Shown here in pieces: positions 1 through 8,250 of a stretch of DNA of 64,000 bases. Position numbers and translations under genes: made by a program. The DNA comes from an uncultured Prevotella sp. (lineage in GTDB: Bacteria; Bacteroidota; Bacteroidia; Bacteroidales; Bacteroidaceae): NCBI GenBank assembly GCA_900320905.1, contig ONTZ01000006.1:1-64000 (forward strand), in the 5' to 3' direction. The stretch's first letter is position 1, and the number at the start of each line of letters is the position of its first letter. The notes under the pieces are model-generated. The model was not told the origin of the DNA, did no database searches, and worked only from the letters and a program-made list of their open reading frames with translations.

Positions 1-53
1 GATTTATTTCAAATGTTAAAATGACGAACGAAGCAATTTTAACACTTTCGTTG

Positions 54-246
54 TAGGCGCGTCACCGCGTCGGCGCGTCGGCGCGTCATTTCGAAAAATC
101 AATAGGCGCATCATTTATGCTTATATATTATATATAATTATTATATATTATAATATATAATAATTTAAAATAGATATATTCTTCTATGTAGCGCAAAATG
201 AAAAAACCAAAAGACGCGCCGACGCGCCGACGCGGCGACGCGCCTA
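54..246. repeat. GC-rich 38-bp inverted repeat around an AT-rich spacer
   Basis: Bases 54-91 and 209-246 are inverted copies with two mismatches over 38 bases, built from repeats of GCGCGTCG. The 117-base spacer is almost pure A/T. A third, variant copy lies at 19648-19685, at the far end of the primase cassette. The rest of bases 1-333 holds no gene that I can support; short open frames there run through the repeat itself. The repeats may mark island boundaries or be a dispersed intergenic element; no transposase is nearby. Confidence 0.75.
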
Positions 247-274
247 ATGTGAGTGAATTTGCAAAAAAAAGAAA

Positions 275-312
275 CCTATGCCTTGTTTTTGCACACCTTT
301 TTTGTATCTTTG
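275..312 (+). promoter_or_regulatory. Promoter of the WYL gene with degenerate shared operator
   Basis: The -7 box TATCTTTG is at 305-312. Bases 275-297 match the island's 23-bp inverted repeat (see 2368-2390) at about 13 of 23 positions, with right half TGCACACC, and end exactly 7 bases before the -7 box, as in the other copies. This suggests autoregulation; that is an inference. The predicted leader before the ATG at 334 is only about 15 bases. Confidence 0.6.
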
Positions 313-333
313 CACCATCAAAAGTTATAATGT

Positions 334-1245
334 ATGGCAAAGAATACAGTAAACAAGTATGTCTGGCTGGTGGATACCATCTATAAAGCCAAGAAGATTT
401 CTTTCGAGGACATCAATAGGCGATGGCTCGAAAATGACATGAGTGAGGGTGATGCCCTTTCTATCAGAACATTCCATAAATGGCGCATTGCTATCGAGGA
501 GATGTTTGGTCTTGTCATTGAGAACGAACAGGGCGGACAATATCGCTATTATATCCAGAACGCAGACGAGTTGAAAAACGGCTCCATGCGTAGTTGGCTC
601 TTCAATACCCTTACAGTCAGCAATCTGATGCTGGATAGCATGAGCATCAAGGATAAGGTGCTGTTTGAGGAAATCCCTGATGGGGAGCAATATCTCCCTG
701 CCATCCTTGAAGCCCTGAAAAAGAACCTGGTGCTTGGGATGACCTACCAGAGTTATTGGCGTGATGAGGCCAACACCTTCGAGGTGGAACCCTATTGTCT
801 GAAAGCCTTCAAGCAGCGCTGGTACTTGGTGGCCCGTAGCCCATATTATGATAAGGTGATGATCTATGCCTTGGATAGAGTTCAGTGGCTGGGATTAACC
901 GATAAGAGTTTCAAATATCCCAAAGACTTCAATGCAGAAGATTTCTTCGAAGATTGTTTTGGTATCATCGCAGATCACAATGTCAGCATTGAGACAGTCA
1001 AAATCAAGGTGTCTGCTGGTCAAGCCAACTATCTCCGCAGCCTGACTCTCCATCAGACACAAAGGGAGATTGAGCGGACAGATGAATACAGCATCTTCAC
1101 TGTCAGACTTCGTCCTACCTTTGATTTCCGTCAGGAGATTCTTTCACAAGGCAGTGATATCGAAGTGTTAGAGCCCAAATGGTTCCGTGACGAGGTGGCT
1201 GAGATTTCCAAACACATGTGGAACAAATACAAGGATGACAAATGA
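334..1245 (+). CDS. WYL-domain transcriptional regulator
   Basis: A 303-aa protein. The N-terminal ~90 residues look like a helical DNA-binding region. The C-terminal half holds a WYL domain, with the name-giving Trp163-Tyr164-Leu165 in the string QRWYLVARSP, followed by the usual WYL C-terminal extension. WYL regulators such as BrxR and CapW repress phage-defence operons by binding inverted repeats at promoters and are thought to sense nucleic-acid or nucleotide ligands. The start ATG at 334 follows a TATCTTTG promoter. The stop overlaps the next start by 4 bases, so it is co-translated with the exonuclease. It is the obvious candidate regulator for the repeated operator sites at 2368, 3981, 10877 and 11521. 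Confidence 0.88.
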   Translation: MAKNTVNKYVWLVDTIYKAKKISFEDINRRWLENDMSEGDALSIRTFHKWRIAIEEMFGLVIENEQGGQYRYYIQNADELKNGSMRSWLFNTLTVSNLMLDSMSIKDKVLFEEIPDGEQYLPAILEALKKNLVLGMTYQSYWRDEANTFEVEPYCLKAFKQRWYLVARSPYYDKVMIYALDRVQWLGLTDKSFKYPKDFNAEDFFEDCFGIIADHNVSIETVKIKVSAGQANYLRSLTLHQTQREIERTDEYSIFTVRLRPTFDFRQEILSQGSDIEVLEPKWFRDEVAEISKHMWNKYKDDK

Positions 1246-1733
1246 GGGACTTTGCAGCAATAGACTTTGAGACTGCCAACAACGAGCGCACCAGTGTATG
1301 CTCTGTTGGAGTGGTAATTGTTAGGGATGGCGAGATCGTAGACACGTTCTATTCTCTGATTCAGCCAGAGCCAAATTATTATAATTATTGGTGTACTCAG
1401 GTGCATGGTCTTACTCGTCAAGACACAGAAGAGGCGCCTGTCTTCCCAAAGGTTTGGAAGCAGATAGAGCCGCTTATCGAGGGATTGCCACTGGTGGCCC
1501 ATAATAAGGCCTTTGATGAGAGTTGTCTGAAAGCCGTATTCCGTTGTTACCAGATGGACTATCCGGATTATGAATTCCATTGCACATGTGTGGCATCTCG
1601 CAAGGCTTTTCCACAATTACCAAACCACCAACTGCATACTGTATCAGAATACTGTGGTTATCATTTGGAGAACCACCATCATGCTCTCGCTGATGCTGAG
1701 GCATGTGCCTGGATAGCAAGGGAGATATTGTAG
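1242..1733 (+). CDS. DnaQ-like 3'-5' exonuclease (DEDDh)
   Basis: A 163-aa single-domain exonuclease. The DEDDh motifs are visible: ExoI Asp8-Phe-Glu10 in AIDFET, ExoII in the HNKAFD segment, and ExoIII with His146 and Asp151 in HHALADAEA. It matches the free-standing epsilon-like exonucleases that degrade single-stranded DNA or RNA ends. The start ATG overlaps the WYL stop (ATGA), so the pair forms one transcription unit. There is no polymerase-binding tail, so this is not the replicative proofreading subunit. In an accessory island next to a WYL regulator it may be a nuclease effector or a processing factor; that role is inferred. Confidence 0.88.
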   Translation: MRDFAAIDFETANNERTSVCSVGVVIVRDGEIVDTFYSLIQPEPNYYNYWCTQVHGLTRQDTEEAPVFPKVWKQIEPLIEGLPLVAHNKAFDESCLKAVFRCYQMDYPDYEFHCTCVASRKAFPQLPNHQLHTVSEYCGYHLENHHHALADAEACAWIAREIL

Positions 1734-1805
1734 ATTTCAACTTTTCAACCTCGTATTATCATCTTCATTAAATAGAAAAAAACAATAAAAAAAAATAATG
1801 TAATC

Positions 1806-2339
1806 ATGAATAAGGATCAGAAAGATTTACTGAATGTCGTTGTGGACTATACCTACGCACTTGACACGTTGGACAATTATGATTATGAGAGACTGACTAT
1901 AGATGGTACCACCACAAAAGAGACTTTCCACGCTACCTATGAGAATGCGATGGAAGCCATTCAGAATCTGCGCGATAAATTTGGAGGGTCTACACTCTTT
2001 GGTAACGAGAAAGATGATTCCTTCAAGAGTAGTATTGGTCAGATTTACCAGACTTTTGGTGGCAACGAACTCTATCCCAGCGTGGAGGAGAAGGCTGCCA
2101 TGCTGCTTTATCTCGTCACCAAGAACCACTCTTTCAGCGATGGTAACAAACGTATTGCTGCCACGTTGTTCCTTTGGTTCCTCAATAATAATGGTATACT
2201 CTATCGTGAGGACGGTTCCAAGCGACTGGCAGACAACACCCTTGTAGCCCTGACTCTGATGATTGCCGAGAGCAAGACGGAAGAGAAGGATGTGATGGTA
2301 AAAGTTGTGGTTAATCTGATTAACCAAAGGAACGAGTAG
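1806..2339 (+). CDS. Fic/DOC-family protein
   Basis: A 177-aa protein whose C-terminal half carries a complete Fic core: His108 to Arg116 reads HSFSDGNKR, fitting HxFx(D/E)GN(G/K)R. Fic proteins transfer AMP or other nucleotide parts onto target proteins. The protein resembles the C-terminal Fic half of RhuM-Fic fusion proteins, but the RhuM half is absent here; a separate broken rhuM lies at 13036-13777. No inhibitory-helix motif was recognised. A 72-base gap separates it from the exonuclease and no TAnnTTTG box is seen there, so it may be read through from the WYL promoter. The inverted repeat at 2368 could end its transcript. Confidence 0.85.
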   Translation: MNKDQKDLLNVVVDYTYALDTLDNYDYERLTIDGTTTKETFHATYENAMEAIQNLRDKFGGSTLFGNEKDDSFKSSIGQIYQTFGGNELYPSVEEKAAMLLYLVTKNHSFSDGNKRIAATLFLWFLNNNGILYREDGSKRLADNTLVALTLMIAESKTEEKDVMVKVVVNLINQRNE

Positions 2340-2367
2340 AAAACAGAAAGAAATAATTCTTTTATAA

Positions 2368-2405
2368 GGTGTGCCCTAATACGGCGCACCTTTCTTTTAT
2401 CTTTG
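2368..2405 (+). promoter_or_regulatory. 23-bp inverted repeat plus -7 box, copy 1 (helicase gene)
   Basis: GGTGTGCC (2368-2375), seven-base loop, GGCGCACC (2383-2390), then exactly 7 bases to TATCTTTG (2398-2405). The repeat covers the position of the -33 element. It is followed by a pyrimidine run, so it could also work as a terminator for the Fic gene; the fixed spacing to the -7 box in all copies argues for an operator. Confidence 0.75.
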
Positions 2406-2433
2406 CAGCGTTATTCAAAACGAAATTTGGATT

Positions 2434-3969
2434 ATGCCAGGACAAAGAAATAATAGTAGACGGAGCCAACAACAGTTGGATTTCACATACGGACATGTGA
2501 TGCCTCAGGCTCTTGAAATGGAGAAGGCTGTTTTGGGAGCGCTGATGATAGACAAGGATGCCTATTTGGAAGTGGGTGATTTGTTGAGACCTGAGAGTTT
2601 CTATGATCCCATAAATCAGATGGTATTCGAAGCCATACAACAACTCAGCAGGGAGGAAAGCCCTATTGATGTGTTGACGGTAGCAGATATGTTGGAGAAG
2701 ATGGGAAAACTCGATGAGGCAGGAGGGCCAGGCTATATTGCTGATTTAAGTTCGAAGGTGGCCACTTCCGCCAATATCGTGTATCATGCCAATGTGGTGG
2801 CAGAGAAATACCTGTCGCGCCAGATGATCCATTATGTCAATGAGATAGGAAAGAAATCCTTCGATGAGACATATGATGTCAGGGATGTGATGCAGGAAGC
2901 GGAGAGTCTGCTTCTGGATTTGTCGCAGATGAACATGAGAAAAGACTATACAGCGCTGGCTCCCGTTATTGAAAAGGCTGTAAAGTCAATTGAGAATGCA
3001 TATTCCAATAAAGGAAGTCTTACAGGCATCCCCTCTGGTTTCCACAAACTGGACGACATGACTTGCGGATGGCAGAAGTCAGATTTGGTGATTATTGCTG
3101 GACGCCCTGCAATGGGAAAGACGGCTTTCGCACTCTCACTGGCGAAGAATATTGCAGTGGATCAGAATAGGCCAATGGCATTCTTTTCATTGGAGATGTC
3201 GGATGTTCAACTTGCCAACCGTCTGATGTCGAATGCCTGCCAGATAGATGGAAAGAAACTGCTGAGTGGGCAGTTAGACCAAGAAGACTGGAAACGGCTC
3301 GACAATAATCTCGCCGTCTTGACAGAAGCACCTTTGTATATTGACGATACGGAAAGTCTCTCCGTGATGGAATTGAGGACTAAGGCTCGTCGTTTAGTGA
3401 AGGAGCATCATGTCGAACTGATTATGATAGACTATCTGCAACTGATGACTGCCAGTGGGATGAGATATAACAATCGCCAAGAAGAGGTATCCATCATCTC
3501 ACGTTCACTGAAAGGACTGGCGAAGGAACTGAACATCCCTGTGTTGGCACTGAGCCAGTTGAATCGTGGCGTGGAGTCTCGCGAAGGTGCTGAGGGGAAG
3601 CGTCCACAATTATCTGACCTTCGAGAATCCGGAGCCATCGAACAGGATGCTGATATGGTGGTGTTCCTGCATCGCCCAGAATATTACGGACTCCTTCAGA
3701 GTTCAGATGGATTTATTGACTATCGAGGCAAGGCTGAGGTTATAATTTCTAAGCATCGTAAGGGTGCAACAGGGATTGTGATGATGGACTTTATGGGTGA
3801 GTTCACAAGGTTTTTAAATCCGGAGGACAATAATATTGGGAAAAGCCCAATAGGTGGAGAAATTGTAGGTTCAAGAATCAATGGAGAGAACAATCCAGGA
3901 CACTTTGATAATATTGGAAAGGATCCATTCATTCTACCCCCTCCAGACAAGATGCCCACACCATTTTAA
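2434..3969 (+). CDS. dnaB: Replicative DNA helicase, DnaB type
   Basis: A 511-aa protein of normal DnaB length. An N-terminal DnaB domain (about residues 25-125) precedes a RecA-fold helicase domain with Walker A GRPAMGKT (223-230) and Walker B ending at Asp333 in MIDYLQLM. The conserved LSQLNRGVE and SKHRKG segments are present. It unwinds DNA at the fork and recruits primase. Nothing looks broken. It sits between a Fic gene and an AAA+ gene and has the island's operator at its promoter, so it may be an extra, locally controlled copy rather than the only chromosomal DnaB. That needs the rest of the genome. Confidence 0.93.
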   Translation: MPGQRNNSRRSQQQLDFTYGHVMPQALEMEKAVLGALMIDKDAYLEVGDLLRPESFYDPINQMVFEAIQQLSREESPIDVLTVADMLEKMGKLDEAGGPGYIADLSSKVATSANIVYHANVVAEKYLSRQMIHYVNEIGKKSFDETYDVRDVMQEAESLLLDLSQMNMRKDYTALAPVIEKAVKSIENAYSNKGSLTGIPSGFHKLDDMTCGWQKSDLVIIAGRPAMGKTAFALSLAKNIAVDQNRPMAFFSLEMSDVQLANRLMSNACQIDGKKLLSGQLDQEDWKRLDNNLAVLTEAPLYIDDTESLSVMELRTKARRLVKEHHVELIMIDYLQLMTASGMRYNNRQEEVSIISRSLKGLAKELNIPVLALSQLNRGVESREGAEGKRPQLSDLRESGAIEQDADMVVFLHRPEYYGLLQSSDGFIDYRGKAEVIISKHRKGATGIVMMDFMGEFTRFLNPEDNNIGKSPIGGEIVGSRINGENNPGHFDNIGKDPFILPPPDKMPTPF

Positions 3970-3980
3970 AACATTCACGA

Positions 3981-4018
3981 GGTGTGCCCCAAAACGGCGC
4001 ACCTTTCTTTTATCTTTG
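3981..4018 (+). promoter_or_regulatory. 23-bp inverted repeat plus -7 box, copy 2 (AAA+ gene)
   Basis: GGTGTGCC (3981-3988), loop CCAAAAC, GGCGCACC (3996-4003), 7 bases, then TATCTTTG (4011-4018). Arms and downstream bases TTTCTTTTATCTTTGCAGCG are identical to copy 1; only the loop differs. It begins 11 bases after the helicase stop codon. Confidence 0.75.
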
Positions 4019-4050
4019 CAGCGTGAACATATAATAAATTAGTAATAGAT

Positions 4051-5730
4051 ATGGAAAGAATAGATTCGAAGAAACTAAGTTTACTCATGGCCATTGAGCA
4101 AATAGTGGAAAAGGCAAAGGACTCACAACTTAATAAGGAGTTTTTCCGTAAGGCAGACAAATATATAAAATATGTGTCTGACAAACTTGATATGACAAAA
4201 GAACAGAGTTTGATGTTTGCCCTTTTTATTAACAAAAGTGATGATGATAGTATTCAACTTAGTGAATTAAGTGATTTTGTAAAGTGCTCAACGGTTCATT
4301 TACTTCGCTATACGAATGATATTGATGAACTTGAAAAGAGAGAATATCTTCGTTGCTGTAGAAATAGGGCAAGCTATAGAAGGTATAAGACATACAGAGT
4401 GCCAATAGATGTTTTGGAAGCGATTCAGCATGATGAGAAATACATACCTAAAAAGTGTACAGACCTCACATGTCAGGAACTCTTTGGTGAACTGGAAGAA
4501 ATCTTTGAAATGCGTAGGGATTGTGAAATAACCTATGATATGATGATTCAGAAAATACACGCTCTTTTTGAAGACAACAGACAACTTCATTATATAGATT
4601 CAGTGGACAATCTGAATCTTGATGAAGACGAGGAGATGTTAATGGTTTTGTTCTGTCATCTCTGCGTCAATAATAATGATGACAACATAGGCTACCATGA
4701 TTTGGATTTCCTATATGATAGCAAGAGAATGTGGAATCGCGCAAAGTCCAAACTAAGTAGAGGATCACATATGTTATTTTACAGAAATGTAATAGAATAT
4801 AACAACGATAATGGAATGGCCGATCGTGAATCGTATCGCCTGACTCAAGATTTCAAAGAAGAGTATTTGAGTGAGGTGAAAATGAATACACGATTCAAGG
4901 AAAGTAGATTTTGTGAATTTATAGAAAGCGATAAAGTCGCTAGGAAAAAACTCTATTACGGACAAAACATACAGAAGCAGATTGATGAATTAGGCGAACT
5001 CATCAACGAAAGCCATTATCGTGAAATTACAACACGGTTGAAAGAGTCCGGTTTCCGGAATGGTTTTTCCTGTCTTTTCTATGGTGGTCCTGGTACAGGC
5101 AAGACAGAAACAGTACTTCAGTTAGCAAGGCAAACAGGCCGAGATATTATGCAAGTAAACATATCGCGGATAAAGAGCTGTTGGGTAGGGGAAAGCGAGA
5201 AGAATGTAAAGAGCCTTTTCGACGCCTATCGGATAAGAGTAAAAAAGAGTCCTATTACTCCTATTTTACTTTTTAATGAAGCTGATGCTATCATTAATCA
5301 GCGAATGGAGGGAGCACAAACATCTGCCAATAAGATGGAAAACTCTATCCAGAACATCATCCTTCAGGAGATGGAGAATCTTGATGGCATCCTGATTGCC
5401 ACCACCAACCTTGCCCAAAACATGGACAAAGCATTCGAACGTCGCTTCCTCTATAAGATCAAGTTCGAGAAGCCCACGCTGGAGGCACGTATGCATATCT
5501 GGCATGAAATGATACCCTCACTTTCAGAGTCTGACACCAAGACCCTCGCTGAAAAGTACGACTTCAGCGGAGGCCAGATTGAGAACATCGCCCGTCATAA
5601 CGCCATCAACGGTATCCTTTATGGCGACAAGGGCAACACTATCGAATCCCTTATGACCTACTGCGACAGCGAACGCCTCGAAACAAAAGAAAGCAGGAAA
5701 ATAGGTTTTAAGCCCTATGCCTCAGAGTGA
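4051..5730 (+). CDS. AAA+ ATPase with long N-terminal region
   Basis: A 559-aa protein. Residues 1-300 hold no domain I recognise, though a winged-helix-like stretch is plausible near 65-120. A AAA+ module follows: Walker A GGPGTGKT (345-352), Walker B around Glu410 in LLFNEAD with Asn in place of the usual first Asp, a sensor-1-like ATTN and a paired-Arg ERRFLY segment near 470. Proteins of this kind remodel protein or nucleic-acid complexes as hexamers. The gene has its own operator-promoter. The end is followed by an inverted repeat at 5761-5786. Its partner is unknown; the neighbouring small protein and DUF262 pair are candidates. Confidence 0.85.
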   Translation: MERIDSKKLSLLMAIEQIVEKAKDSQLNKEFFRKADKYIKYVSDKLDMTKEQSLMFALFINKSDDDSIQLSELSDFVKCSTVHLLRYTNDIDELEKREYLRCCRNRASYRRYKTYRVPIDVLEAIQHDEKYIPKKCTDLTCQELFGELEEIFEMRRDCEITYDMMIQKIHALFEDNRQLHYIDSVDNLNLDEDEEMLMVLFCHLCVNNNDDNIGYHDLDFLYDSKRMWNRAKSKLSRGSHMLFYRNVIEYNNDNGMADRESYRLTQDFKEEYLSEVKMNTRFKESRFCEFIESDKVARKKLYYGQNIQKQIDELGELINESHYREITTRLKESGFRNGFSCLFYGGPGTGKTETVLQLARQTGRDIMQVNISRIKSCWVGESEKNVKSLFDAYRIRVKKSPITPILLFNEADAIINQRMEGAQTSANKMENSIQNIILQEMENLDGILIATTNLAQNMDKAFERRFLYKIKFEKPTLEARMHIWHEMIPSLSESDTKTLAEKYDFSGGQIENIARHNAINGILYGDKGNTIESLMTYCDSERLETKESRKIGFKPYASE

Positions 5731-5760
5731 CATACACCATAAGTGACATGTTTTGAGTAG

Positions 5761-5786
5761 GGTATAGGGCTAAATTGCCTTATACC
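5761..5786. repeat. 26-bp inverted repeat after the AAA+ gene
   Basis: Ten-base arms GGTATAGGGC and GCCTTATACC with one mismatch, around a TAAATT loop, 30 bases after the AAA+ stop. No U-run follows directly, so this is a weak terminator or an operator for the gene at 5866. Confidence 0.5.
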
Positions 5787-5832
5787 TTATAAAATATGGG
5801 GCAGTTTTCTTGATTATTCCAATAAAAATTTG

Positions 5833-5840
5833 TAAATTTG
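5833..5840 (+). promoter_or_regulatory. -7 box for the small gene and DUF262 pair
   Basis: TAAATTTG, 26 bases before the ATG at 5866. Unlike the other island promoters it has no copy of the 23-bp inverted repeat at the usual position. Confidence 0.55.
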
Positions 5841-5865
5841 CAAACGTATTTATAGCTAAGAGCCA

Positions 5866-6072
5866 ATGAGTAAAGTATTTCGTATAATGCCAAAGCGCAT
5901 CAAACGTGCGAATGGAACGGTACTGACCCCAGATATGGTCATCACCGTCACCACTCGCCAGCACACCACAGCCCCATTCTATAATGGTGCTGTTGTAATC
6001 CAGAAACAGTATATGTGTATGTTTCAGCTCGACTACAAACGCGCCAACTGCTCTGCAAGTGTTTTATATTAA
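5866..6072 (+). CDS. Small basic protein, unknown function
   Basis: A 68-aa protein with a strongly basic start (KRIKR near residue 10) and no membrane segment or signal peptide. The sequence resembles short proteins scattered through Bacteroidales genomes, but I can name no family. It has its own -7 box and an ATG at 5866. It sits between the AAA+ gene and the first DUF262 gene, whose translation probably begins 92 bases after its stop. It may be an adaptor or DNA-binding accessory of the nuclease pair, or simply a passenger. Confidence 0.6.
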   Translation: MSKVFRIMPKRIKRANGTVLTPDMVITVTTRQHTTAPFYNGAVVIQKQYMCMFQLDYKRANCSASVLY

Positions 6073-6164
6073 GGATGCTTAACTATAGGTATGAGGATAG
6101 TAAGAAAGGTATTGTAAGTGTTGGATCAGTTTTAAAAAATATAGAGAACATTAACAAAAATCCA

Positions 6165-8240
6165 ATGACAAAGAATAATATGAATGAAATTTGTAATTGT
6201 AATGTTATCAAACAGGTAAAAGTAAGCGATTTGCTTGATGATCGCCTATTCTTTATTCCTTCGTATCAGAGAGGTTATAGATGGACTAAGCAACAAGTTT
6301 ATGATTTGTGTAATGACCTGCTTGAATATACCCTCAGGAAGGACAAGACGCAAGAGTCCTTTTATAGCCTACAGCCATTGATTGTCAGAGAAGGGCGGTT
6401 TGAAATAAATGGTGAACTTCGTGATGCCTATGAGGTCATAGATGGTCAACAAAGATTGACCACAGTCTTTTTATTGTATAGATTCTTGGCAAAAGGTCTA
6501 AGATATGAGAGTCTTAACGATGTTTCTAATGACTATAATAATAAAGGACTATATCATGTCTATTATGAGACAAGGCCTGATGACTATTTCCTACTCGAAA
6601 AAACTGGGTTTAGGAGATTAACAAACCAAGATGTTAGAGACATTGACATGGCTCATGTATCAAATGCTTTGCACTATATGAGTTGCTGGCTAGAAAATGA
6701 AAAAGGTAATGACCCTGATTGCGCAGAGGCATTGTTCAACCTATATGATGAAGAATACAACAAAAAGACAATTAAACAAAAGTTATTCGACCTTCTCAAT
6801 GACAATGATAAGCAACTTGGTAGTGTTCAATTTATATGGTACGAGATTGATGCCACCAAAGATGCAATCAAAGAATTCTTAACTGAGAATAAAGGTAAAA
6901 TCGGGCTTACTGATACAGAGAAAATACGTGCTCTTTTCATGCAGAGAAGTAACTTTGAGAACGACATCCGTAATCTAAAGCAGCTGAGCATTGCGAAAGA
7001 CTGGGAACTGGTAGAGAACACCCTTCACAAGAATGATTTTTGGTCTTTTGTCAGCAATGATATCTCTTTAGAGGATGGACGTATCAACATTATTTTCAAG
7101 TATATATTTGATAATGATTCTGAAACTTCAGGTGTTTCTCAAGAGGGTGATTACCTGTTCAGATATTATTATCGCCACCTTACAAAAAAGGATAAGACTG
7201 CCAAAGGATCAGTCGTTGTTGGTTCGGTCGATAGTCTTTGGAAACAAGTAATGGACTGTTTCCGTATGTTACAGAATTGGTATTACAATCCTAAGATATA
7301 CAATCTTGTTGGGCTTCTTGTAAAGCACGGATACTCAATAAAGAACATTTCCGACATTTATAATCGTGATGGTGTTAACACACACGATGATTTCATATAT
7401 GAACTCAACAGGGAGATAAGATCTGTAATTATTAATCCGATTACCATTAGTAAAGGTAATGCAGAACTTGATATTAAAGAAGATGAAGAATATATCCATT
7501 TGTTCTTTGACAACTCTAAAGAGAAAGCAATGATGCCAGACCTTCTTCGATTCATCAATATCAGGGAAATGAACAAGACGATAGACCAGGCATTATCGGA
7601 GATTGACAAAGAAGATGACGAAAAGAAACGATCTGACCTTATGCGAGGGGCACGGGATGTCATTAGCCATATTTATCGCTTCCCCTTTGAGGCACTTGAT
7701 GTATTCGGATGGGACATAGAACATATTGATTCTGCAACAACAAATAGTCTCACAAAGCCAAAGGAACAAGAAGATTGGTTGTTAGGCGCTGAAAAAGCAC
7801 TTGGTGAGAAACTGTTGAATGATGAATATTATTCTAAGCAGAGAACAAACAAAGAAAATGTGGATGATGAGAAGAAAAAAGAGATACTCAATGCAATGGT
7901 AACTCGAGTATATGAAATTGTTGAAGAGGACGACTCGAAATTGAGAAAAAACTGGATAGGAAATCTTACGCTGCTTGATAGTGGTACAAACCGTTCCTAC
8001 AAAAACAAGATCTTTGCATGGAAGAAAGAGATTCTACAGGAGAGAATTCGCTCGGGTGTGTTCGTTCCTGTGTGTACCCAGAACATTTTCAACAAAGTTA
8101 TTCCTGGGGCAACACATATTGATTGGAAGTGGAGCCATGAAGACAAGAAGGCTTATCATGCATATTTACTGAAAGTGATCAATGAATTCAAGAAGGAGTT
8201 TGCTGACGAGAATACCGCAACTGAAAAAATCACAGATTAA
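6165..8240 (+). CDS. Fused DUF262-DUF1524 nuclease, GmrSD-like
   Basis: About 691 aa from the ATG at 6165 (6180 is also possible). The longer open frame from 6015 overlaps the small upstream gene and lacks family sequence. The N-terminal DUF262 domain shows Tyr34-Gln35-Arg36 in YQRGYRW and the NTP-binding motif IDGQQRLTT (Asp93-Arg97). The C-terminal DUF1524 His-Me-finger region has DIEHI with His520 and GNLTLL near 598 followed by an Asn-rich helix. This is the fused GmrS-GmrD layout of type IV restriction enzymes, which cut modified phage DNA in an NTP-dependent way. It is followed after 10 bases by a second DUF262 gene. Confidence 0.87.
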   Translation: MTKNNMNEICNCNVIKQVKVSDLLDDRLFFIPSYQRGYRWTKQQVYDLCNDLLEYTLRKDKTQESFYSLQPLIVREGRFEINGELRDAYEVIDGQQRLTTVFLLYRFLAKGLRYESLNDVSNDYNNKGLYHVYYETRPDDYFLLEKTGFRRLTNQDVRDIDMAHVSNALHYMSCWLENEKGNDPDCAEALFNLYDEEYNKKTIKQKLFDLLNDNDKQLGSVQFIWYEIDATKDAIKEFLTENKGKIGLTDTEKIRALFMQRSNFENDIRNLKQLSIAKDWELVENTLHKNDFWSFVSNDISLEDGRINIIFKYIFDNDSETSGVSQEGDYLFRYYYRHLTKKDKTAKGSVVVGSVDSLWKQVMDCFRMLQNWYYNPKIYNLVGLLVKHGYSIKNISDIYNRDGVNTHDDFIYELNREIRSVIINPITISKGNAELDIKEDEEYIHLFFDNSKEKAMMPDLLRFINIREMNKTIDQALSEIDKEDDEKKRSDLMRGARDVISHIYRFPFEALDVFGWDIEHIDSATTNSLTKPKEQEDWLLGAEKALGEKLLNDEYYSKQRTNKENVDDEKKKEILNAMVTRVYEIVEEDDSKLRKNWIGNLTLLDSGTNRSYKNKIFAWKKEILQERIRSGVFVPVCTQNIFNKVIPGATHIDWKWSHEDKKAYHAYLLKVINEFKKEFADENTATEKITD

Positions 8241-8250
8241 TCTAACGAAT

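Noticed and set aside
2368..2400. Inverted repeats at 2368, 3981 and 10877 as simple terminators
   Set aside because: Possible for two copies, but the third lacks a U-run and all keep exactly 7 bases to the -7 box, which fits an operator better.
6015..6164. N-terminal extension of the first DUF262 protein
   Set aside because: It overlaps the small gene at 5866 and carries no family sequence; ATG 6165 fits the DUF262 start.
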